In this document: one piece after another, positions 14,316 to 19,410 of the stretch
Position numbering within the stretch: position 1 is the stretch's first letter
Layout: each line of letters begins with the position of its first letter
Assembly: GCA_905201895.1 (NCBI GenBank)
Contig: CAJKPX010000038.1
Span: 1 to 19,410, forward strand
DNA length: 19,410 nt
Source: an uncultured Eubacteriales bacterium
Lineage (GTDB): Bacteria; Bacillota; Clostridia; Oscillospirales; CAG-272
Direction: 5' to 3'
Notes under the pieces: model-generated
Told to the model about the DNA's origin: nothing
Seen by the model: the letters and a program-made list of their open reading frames with translations, nothing else
The model's database searches: none
Position numbers and translations under genes: made by a program

Positions 14316-15704
14316 TTAAAACTCAATATCGTCAATCCGGAATTTCGGTGCGGCGTCCCCCGGAGTGGCGCCGCCCGTTTCGCCGTCGGTGGGCGGCGTG
14401 TCATCACCCTGCTCGGTTTTGAGCGTAACCGCACTGCCAACCACCTGCTCGAAGCTTGCCTCGGGATTTTGCATCAGAATGTTGAGCACGGTCATGTAAT
14501 CGCGGAGCATCTCACGAGGCGTTATCATGCTGTCTGCCCCTGCGCGTCCGAGACAGATCTGCAAAAACTGCACCATTTGCTCCTCGGTGATGCGCGGCTC
14601 CTGACCGTAATTCTGCGCATAAAGCTTGGTCACGCGGCTGATCAGGGCAAAGAGCTCGTCATCCGAAAGACGGCGCAGGCGGATCACAGGACCGATCAGG
14701 TTTTTGAAGCCCTCGAGCGCAAAGCGACTGTCACAGAGTCGGCTTCGGAGCGCTTCGTAGCTGAACAGTCCGCGGCGCGTATCCTCGAGAAACTGCGGTG
14801 TTCCGCCGAGAATGAGCGCGAGCCCGGGGGCACGCCCCTGCAGGGTATCGTTGAACATCGAGAGGATCTTTTCGTAGTTGTTCTCGCGGCTGACGCGATG
14901 CGAAATTTTGTAGAGGTTGACACACTCGTCAATGAAAACAACCAAACCACGATAGCCCATCGTGCGCGAGAGCGCTGCCCAGAGCTTGAGAAAATCATAC
15001 CAATTGTCATCGTCGATGATGGTGGAAACCGCAAATTGCAGATCGTGGCGTGCCTCTGTTTTGGTGGCAAATTCGCCGCGCAGCCAACGCAGGCAGGCAC
15101 TCTTTCGGTCATCGTCGCCCTCGGTATAGGCGCGGTAATACGCCGTGACCACGCGCGCGAAATCGAATCCGCCAACCAGACATTCCAGCTCGCGCAGGGT
15201 TTCGAGCACGCGGCGCTGAAGCTCCTCGGCAAAGCGCGGAGACTCGGGCAGAATTCCCGACGCCGCAACGGAGGCTTGCAGATCGTTGATCCATCTTGCC
15301 AGAATACGCGGCAAAGCACCGCCGTCGGGCGAGGACTTGGAGGCAAGGTTTTTCATCAACTCGCGATAGGTTGCAACGCCGCTCCCGCCCGTTCCGTAGA
15401 GACGGCGCTCGGGGGAAAGATCGGCGTCGGCGGTGAGAAAATCACGCTCAAGCGCATAGCCGCGAATGAGCTGCATCAAAAAGCTTTTGCCGCTGCCGTA
15501 GCGCCCGATGAGAAAGCGCATCGAGCCGCCGCCCTCGTTAACCTCCTCGAGGTCCGAGAGCATCGCCGCGATCTCGTCGCGTCGCCCAATGGCAATGTAG
15601 GGAGCGCCCGCACGCGGCACAACGCCTGCCGAAACCGAGGAAAGCAGGGCGGTCAGAATCCGCCGAGGCACTCTCGGAATCGCTTGTTGTTCGTTATGTT
15701 CCAT
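14316..15704 (-). CDS. sngB: BrxC/BrxD-like P-loop ATPase, Shango SngB-like
   Basis: The 462-residue ATPase resembles the BREX ATP-binding family (BrxC/BrxD, formerly DUF2791). Walker A is GRYGSGKS near residues 67-74 after the opening IGRRDEIAAML. Walker B is LVVFIDECVNLY near 253-264, and a sensor-like strand LALILGGTPQFLED follows. The C-terminal tail is rich in Gly, Thr and Asp and looks disordered. The ATG at 15704 was chosen because AAAGGA lies 9 bases upstream; an ATG at 15713 directly abuts that site. It lies 19 bases after the TerB-type gene. In Shango the ATPase works with a TerB protein and a helicase; the substrate and trigger are not visible here. Confidence 0.82.
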   Translation of the reverse strand: MEHNEQQAIPRVPRRILTALLSSVSAGVVPRAGAPYIAIGRRDEIAAMLSDLEEVNEGGGSMRFLIGRYGSGKSFLMQLIRGYALERDFLTADADLSPERRLYGTGGSGVATYRELMKNLASKSSPDGGALPRILARWINDLQASVAASGILPESPRFAEELQRRVLETLRELECLVGGFDFARVVTAYYRAYTEGDDDRKSACLRWLRGEFATKTEARHDLQFAVSTIIDDDNWYDFLKLWAALSRTMGYRGLVVFIDECVNLYKISHRVSRENNYEKILSMFNDTLQGRAPGLALILGGTPQFLEDTRRGLFSYEALRSRLCDSRFALEGFKNLIGPVIRLRRLSDDELFALISRVTKLYAQNYGQEPRITEEQMVQFLQICLGRAGADSMITPREMLRDYMTVLNILMQNPEASFEQVVGSAVTLKTEQGDDTPPTDGETGGATPGDAAPKFRIDDIEF

Positions 15705-15723
15705 CTTATCCATTCCTTTCCTC

Positions 15724-17505
15724 TCATGCGTCCCCCGTCACCGAGAGCAGCAGCTGACGGTAATCCTCGATCACGGCAAAGCCGCGATCGCATTCCTCTA
15801 ATAAAATATCACCCGTGAGATCGGCGGCAAGTGCGTTGATCTCGTCGGCAAGCACCTCGATCGGCATGCCGCATTTTGCTGCCTCTCTTCCCTGCCCCGC
15901 GGGGTCTCCGTCCCGCACCGCACAAAGGAAGGGGCGGTAGCGGGCAAACGCCTCTGCCAAGACTTCGCCGTCGGGGTCCGACGTTGGCAGATCGAATGCA
16001 AAATTGACCAACGGGGGCGCCGCAGGCGGAACCGTGACGCTCGGAGCAGGCTCGGACGCGAGATCACGCGGCGCAGGTGTCTCGCCCCGATCCAACGCGA
16101 CTTCCTCCGCATCTCCAAACGCCTCGATCAAGCGTTCGGTGGTATCCCATGAGGCGCGCTCGATCTCGGCGGCATCACGGAGAGATAATTCTTTTTTGGG
16201 CAGATCGTAGAGCCTTTCGTATTCGGCAGGCGCCTCCTCGCGGCGCTCGGTTGCCCTTGTGCGTTTGGGAAGCATGCCGTCAAGCTGCGCGTCGAGCAGC
16301 TCGCGGATCGCCGTTGGAATCGCGTAAATACTCAAGCGCGAACGAATACCGAGCGCAGCGCGAAGCTTGTTTTCGGTGTATTTTACCACGTCGGTGATCA
16401 GATAGCGCAGCTCATGCGAGCGCGAAAAGGAGCAATATTCCACCTCGAGCTTGCGCTTGATGCGGTAGGAGCAGAGCGCGCCCGTATAGGCGTCACGCGT
16501 GAGCCTGCTATCGTCCATACGCACCCTGGCAAAGAGCTGGCCGTCGCGCCCCGTATGCTCGGTGAGCGTGCGGATCGCCGTCTTAACGGTGCGATCAAAA
16601 AGTGCAACGTTCTCGCCCACGCAGAATTTACTTTTACGGTAATCATAGTTTGAGCAGAACGCCAAAAGCGCACGCAGATAACCGTCGTCACCGTCGGTTG
16701 GAACGTAGAATTCCTTGAGCGTACAATGCGACATGGCGGCGGTCAGCTCTGTTGCGTTCTCAAAAACGGGGGGCGGCAGAGCGTGGAGCAGGCTGCAATC
16801 GCAGATCCAATCCGGCAGATAACTGTCGAGCTGATGGAAGGTGGCGCGGTAGTGCAGCCAAACGCGGCAGAGCATGTCTCGCACAATGAGCGGATCGGTG
16901 CGATCGGAGAGATTGATCAGCTCGTAGACGTAGAGCAGAACGTAGCTGTAATCGGTCTCCAAAAGCTTGCCTCGGCGCAGATTGCAGCGCCACCAGAGAT
17001 ACCACTCAAGCTGGGCGCGGCTCATCTGCGAATATTGCGGTACGTATGAGAAAAACGGTACGCGCGGACATTCGGCACCCTGCACCGAGAGCAATCGCTC
17101 GGCATCGCGCACAAAGCCCTCGTAGTAGCGGTAGCTGCTCCTCCACGGATAAACGCGCACGCAACGGATCAAAGCGTTATCGGGCGTGTATTCGCGTTCG
17201 GGAGTTGGGTGTCGGCTCTCCTCATCTGCTGTGTGCGGTGGAATAAATCGCCGCTTGACCTTATCGGAGGAGGTAACGGGCTCGGTGCGGGGCGGAATTG
17301 CCCTTTCCCCTTGTCTTGACACCGTTTCCTCATGTGCCGACTGCTCCGACGCGGGCACCTCCAGCACGATCTCTGCCGTTTCGGTGTCGGCAGCGTAGTG
17401 CGGTGCACGGCGCTTGGGAATGAGTGCATCAATGTCCCAAAACGAGTCAAGCTCCTCGTCGCGCTTCTTTTTGTCGGCATCCTGCGGCTTTTTTTCGTCG
17501 GTCAC
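15724..17505 (-). CDS. sngA: TerB-N/TerB-C domain protein, Shango SngA-like
   Basis: The 593-residue protein opens with a charged stretch, then the motif SFWDIDALIPK seen at the front of TerB-N proteins. After a low-complexity linker comes the TerB-N region (about 110-300), including YSQMSRAQLEWYLWWRCNLR and YSYVLLYVYELINL. The C terminus (about 500-590) looks like TerB-C, with GMPIEVLADEINALAADLTG and DILLEECDRGFAVIEDY. TerB-type proteins are all-helical and linked to metal- or stress-related and anti-phage modules. The GTG at 17505 was chosen because AAAGGAGGAGG lies just upstream; an ATG at 17526 would place that site inside the gene and has none of its own. It is the first gene of the operon. 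Confidence 0.75.
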   Translation of the reverse strand: MTDEKKPQDADKKKRDEELDSFWDIDALIPKRRAPHYAADTETAEIVLEVPASEQSAHEETVSRQGERAIPPRTEPVTSSDKVKRRFIPPHTADEESRHPTPEREYTPDNALIRCVRVYPWRSSYRYYEGFVRDAERLLSVQGAECPRVPFFSYVPQYSQMSRAQLEWYLWWRCNLRRGKLLETDYSYVLLYVYELINLSDRTDPLIVRDMLCRVWLHYRATFHQLDSYLPDWICDCSLLHALPPPVFENATELTAAMSHCTLKEFYVPTDGDDGYLRALLAFCSNYDYRKSKFCVGENVALFDRTVKTAIRTLTEHTGRDGQLFARVRMDDSRLTRDAYTGALCSYRIKRKLEVEYCSFSRSHELRYLITDVVKYTENKLRAALGIRSRLSIYAIPTAIRELLDAQLDGMLPKRTRATERREEAPAEYERLYDLPKKELSLRDAAEIERASWDTTERLIEAFGDAEEVALDRGETPAPRDLASEPAPSVTVPPAAPPLVNFAFDLPTSDPDGEVLAEAFARYRPFLCAVRDGDPAGQGREAAKCGMPIEVLADEINALAADLTGDILLEECDRGFAVIEDYRQLLLSVTGDA

Positions 17506-17561
17506 GCTTCCCTCCTCCTTTCTCATGAATGTTCACGTTTTTTGATCTCTTGGAATATTTC

Positions 17562-17590
17562 ATTATAGCATGTTTTCGCCCTCTTGTCAA
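17562..17590 (-). promoter_or_regulatory. Promoter of the Shango-like operon
   Basis: On the minus strand TTGACA (17590-17585), a 17-base spacer and TATAAT (17567-17562) form a perfect sigma-A consensus about 57 bases before the GTG start. No operator-like repeat is evident, so expression may be constitutive. Confidence 0.88.
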
Positions 17591-17638
17591 TTCATATCAT
17601 TATTTTTGCACAAAAAAATGAGTTCATTTCAAAATTGC

Positions 17639-17667
17639 TTGCAAATCCACCCCAAAAAGAGTATAAT
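17639..17667 (+). promoter_or_regulatory. Promoter of the methyltransferase-like gene
   Basis: TTGCAA (17639-17644), a 17-base spacer and TATAAT (17662-17667) lie 27 bases before the ATG. It diverges from the Shango-like promoter; the two -35 boxes are about 50 bases apart. Confidence 0.75.
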
Positions 17668-17694
17668 AAAGGTATCCCGAGCAGGAGGTGACTC

Positions 17695-18711
17695 ATGCAA
17701 GCAAGCCAAAATTCGCTCCGTGAGGTCATGCGGCAAAATCGCCTTGTGACCTACGCATACAGCCAATATCTCAATCATCGCCCGCGCTTTCTCACCGAGG
17801 AGATGGTAACCTCTCTCGCCAACGATTGCGAGATCGACCGAGAGGAGGCTTTTTTGGTGCTCTTTGCCGCCGCCTGTGGGCTTGACACCGCGGAAAACCG
17901 CGAGCACCGTGCCATTGAGCGCACCTATATCCGCACGGGCGTTCAACGGGCAGATGCTGCTCTCTATCGAAGCGACGCCTACTTCCAAGCGGTAGCGTTC
18001 CCCGAAAAAAAGATGGGAAAATGGGAAATGAGACACGAATATTACGCTCCCTACGAGCCCTTCGTGCGCACCCATCCGCAGCTGACACATGATTTCAGAG
18101 AAATTCCGCAGCTTGGATATTTTGACGAGCGCTTCGACTTTCCTGCCATTCTCGAAAACGGCGTGGAATGGATGACGGTGACACCAAATGAAATCGAAAC
18201 CATGCGCGTGCCAATCGCAAACAGCCACGGGCGCGTTCTCACACTGGGACTCGGACTCGGATATTTCGCCTTTCACGCCTCGGAAAAGCCCGACGTGGAT
18301 AGCGTGACGGTGGTGGAGCGTGACCGTGAGGTGATTGAGCTTTTCAAACGCGAGCTTCTGCCGCAGTTTCCGCATCGCGAAAAGATCGGAATTGTGGAGG
18401 CGGACGCCCTCGACTATCTCAACCGCAACAGTGTGCGCACACAGTTTGATTCTATTTTTGCCGACCTCTGGCACGATCAGTCGGACGGTCTTGCGCTCTA
18501 TCTGAAATTGCGCCGCATCGAAACCGAGAGGAAGCTGCCGCGCGTGGACTATTGGATCGAACCCACCCTGCTCTCTGCCCTGCGGCAGATTCTCTGGGAA
18601 CGTATCACAGAGGAGAAGCTCCCGCTTTCGGCAAGGAGCACACCACTCGACACACTGCTCTCGGATGCATTTCTGCGCAATCTGGCTCCCACGCTTGCCC
18701 ATAACGATTAA
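17695..18711 (+). CDS. SAM-dependent methyltransferase / spermidine-synthase-like protein
   Basis: The 338-residue protein has a Rossmann-type nucleotide-binding core in its second half. The glycine loop VLTLGLGLGYFAFHAS lies at 181-196, the acidic strand end VTVVERD (Glu208) follows, then VEADALDYL (Asp237) and FDSIFADLWHD near 251-261. This layout fits class I methyltransferases and spermidine synthases. The N-terminal 170 residues (opening QNSLREVMRQNRLVTYAYSQ) are not recognised. A strong AGGAGGTG site lies 4 bases before the ATG. It has its own promoter and a terminator, so it is a single-gene unit diverging from the defence operon. The substrate is unknown; the active-site Asp of true spermidine synthases cannot be confirmed. 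Confidence 0.78.
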   Translation: MQASQNSLREVMRQNRLVTYAYSQYLNHRPRFLTEEMVTSLANDCEIDREEAFLVLFAAACGLDTAENREHRAIERTYIRTGVQRADAALYRSDAYFQAVAFPEKKMGKWEMRHEYYAPYEPFVRTHPQLTHDFREIPQLGYFDERFDFPAILENGVEWMTVTPNEIETMRVPIANSHGRVLTLGLGLGYFAFHASEKPDVDSVTVVERDREVIELFKRELLPQFPHREKIGIVEADALDYLNRNSVRTQFDSIFADLWHDQSDGLALYLKLRRIETERKLPRVDYWIEPTLLSALRQILWERITEEKLPLSARSTPLDTLLSDAFLRNLAPTLAHND

Positions 18712-18721
18712 AACATAGGAC

Positions 18722-18756
18722 GGCACGTCGGCTCTCATCGGTCGACGTGTCTTTTT
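18722..18756 (+). terminator. Terminator of the methyltransferase-like gene
   Basis: GGCACGTCG and CGACGTGTC form a 9-bp stem with one G-T pair around a 12-base loop, followed by five T. It begins about 10 bases after the stop codon. Confidence 0.75.
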
Positions 18757-18809
18757 GCACAGAACCGCAGCTTGTAACGCCCTCGTTTTGAAAAACGAAA
18801 GAAAAAGAC

Positions 18810-18858
18810 AACTTTTTTTCAAAATCCTCTTGACAAAGAAAAAACTATATGATATAAT
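18810..18858 (+). promoter_or_regulatory. Promoter of the tRNA-Gly/Arg/His cluster with upstream AT element
   Basis: TTGACA (18830-18835), a 17-base spacer and TATAAT (18853-18858) are perfect consensus boxes 28 bases before tRNA-Gly. AACTTTTTTTCAAAA (18810-18824) precedes the -35 at exactly the distance seen before tRNA-Leu. Confidence 0.9.
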
Positions 18859-18886
18859 GTTCAGGTAATTATGGAGCAAGACTGAT

Positions 18887-18960
<74 letters not shown>

Positions 18961-18995
18961 AAGGATCTGCTCTCCGATTGGAGAGCACGCTCCTT
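18961..18995 (+). other. Inter-tRNA hairpin
   Basis: TGCTCTCC and GGAGAGCA pair around GATT, and the flanking AAGGA and TCCTT extend the stem across a small internal loop. There is no T-tract, so it is more likely a processing spacer than a terminator. Confidence 0.6.
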
Positions 18996-18998
18996 GAT

Positions 18999-19075
<77 letters not shown>

Positions 19076-19087
19076 TCTTCAATACAT

Positions 19088-19165
19088 GGTGGGATTAGCA
19101 CAGTTGGTTAGCGCGTCAGGTTGTGGCCCTGAAGGTCGTGGGTTCGAATCCCATATCTCACCCCA
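19088..19165 (+). tRNA. tRNA-His (anticodon GTG)
   Basis: The anticodon arm TCAGG-TTGTGGC-CCTGA gives GTG. The acceptor stem GTGGGAT/ATCTCAC is extended by G(-1) at 19088 opposite C73 at 19162, the identity feature of histidine tRNA. The CCA end (19163-19165) is encoded. It is the last tRNA of the cluster. Confidence 0.95.
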
Positions 19166-19209
19166 AAAAGAATATCCCTACGCAAAGCGTAGGGATATTC
19201 TTTTTGGGG
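19161..19209 (+). terminator. Long terminator hairpin overlapping the tRNA-His 3' end
   Basis: A 23-bp perfect inverted repeat runs from CCCCAAAAAGAATATCCC to its complement, with an AAA loop and a TTTTT run in the right arm. The outer bases belong to the tRNA CCCCA end, so the right arm ends in a mirror of it. Its right arm is also the start of the 56-base direct repeat. Confidence 0.82.
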
Positions 19210-19242
19210 TCAGAAACGGCTCACGATTTGAACCCCGCAAAT
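19187..19242. repeat. 56-base direct repeat, copy 1
   Basis: This copy starts with the right arm of the tRNA-His terminator (GCGTAGGGATATTC) and runs to AACCCCGCAAAT. It is identical to 19355-19410. The copies are spaced 168 bases apart. Confidence 0.9.
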
Positions 19243-19255
19243 TCGTAGAATTTGC
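19237..19255. other. Small palindrome in the repeat spacer
   Basis: GCAAATTC and GAATTTGC form an 8-bp stem around GTA. It straddles the end of repeat copy 1. Confidence 0.5.
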
Positions 19256-19304
19256 CAATCGCGCGCAAAAAAGTGCAGGTATGCCATTGCATATCCGCGC
19301 GCGT

Positions 19305-19330
19305 ATGGGTTCAGAATCCCATATCTCACC
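19305..19330 (+). pseudogene. Degenerate copy of the tRNA-His 3' end
   Basis: ATGGG-TTCAGAAT-CCCAT followed by ATCTCACC copies the T-arm and acceptor strand of the tRNA-His at 19139-19162, but with one extra base that makes an 8-base T-loop. No matching 5' half of a tRNA is present upstream, so it is a remnant and not a functional gene. Confidence 0.7.
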
Positions 19331-19354
19331 TGCCAAAACCAACACACGCGTGTG

Positions 19355-19410
19355 GCGTAGGGATATTCTTTTTGGGGTCAGAAACGGCTCACGATTTGAA
19401 CCCCGCAAAT
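19355..19410. repeat. 56-base direct repeat, copy 2 (reaches window end)
   Basis: This copy is identical to 19187-19242 over all 56 bases and runs into the window edge, so the match may extend further. Here the terminator's left arm is missing; the short palindrome ACACGCGTGT stands just before it. Confidence 0.9.

Noticed and set aside
12044..17505. BREX type 2 locus
   Set aside because: The ATPase and helicase resemble BrxD and BrxHI, but PglX, PglZ, PglW and PglY are absent and a TerB-type protein is present, which fits Shango better.
17629..18879. Minus-strand open frame of 416 codons
   Set aside because: It is antisense to the methyltransferase-like gene, which has a strong ribosome binding site and a recognisable SAM-binding loop; the minus frame begins in a promoter and low-complexity region.
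19305..19330. Phage or plasmid attachment site formed from the tRNA-His end
   Set aside because: The match to the tRNA end is only about 16-23 bases with an insertion, lies 168 bases from the original, and no integrase gene or element lies between them.
19178..19408. Small minus-strand protein with an internal repeat
   Set aside because: Its coding stretch is the antisense of a terminator arm, a tRNA remnant and the 56-base repeats, with no ribosome binding site seen.

Overview
The window looks like chromosomal DNA from a moderately GC-rich member of the Firmicutes, most likely class Clostridia. The signs are AAGGAGG-type ribosome binding sites, sigma-A promoters close to TTGACA-N16/17-TATAAT, a PyrR-controlled pyr operon with a PyrD/PyrK pair of type 1B, and tRNA genes that encode their own CCA end. 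No species can be named from the sequence alone.

Region 1 (about 136-10423, minus strand) is a pyrimidine biosynthesis operon read in the order pyrR, pyrC, carB, pyrK, pyrD, an alpha/beta hydrolase, pyrF, pyrE, pyrB. It starts from a perfect consensus promoter and runs through a PyrR attenuator in which the PyrR-binding hairpin, the antiterminator and the intrinsic terminator can all be drawn. Together the genes cover UMP synthesis from carbamoyl phosphate onward. carA, the glutaminase subunit of carbamoyl phosphate synthetase, is not in the operon. The aspartate transcarbamoylase carries a C-terminal zinc domain like that of PyrI, but not PyrI's nucleotide-binding domain.

Region 2 (about 10520-12020, plus strand) holds a tRNA-Leu gene with its own promoter and terminator. 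Directly after it comes a compact array of seven short hairpins bounded by AAATC and GATG, four in one orientation and three inverted. An AT-rich gene pair follows: an S23/Avd-like four-helix bundle protein and a small lipoprotein. A strong bidirectional terminator and a long inverted repeat close the region.

Region 3 (about 12044-17590, minus strand) is a three-gene operon encoding a TerB-N/TerB-C-type protein, a BrxC/BrxD-like P-loop ATPase and an Lhr-like superfamily 2 helicase. This matches the composition of the Shango anti-phage defence system. It has its own perfect consensus promoter.

Region 4 (about 17639-19410, plus strand) has a divergently transcribed SAM-binding methyltransferase or spermidine-synthase-like protein. 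A tRNA-Gly, tRNA-Arg, tRNA-His cluster follows, then a long terminator hairpin. The window ends in a 168-nt-period direct repeat that contains a degenerate copy of the tRNA-His 3' end.
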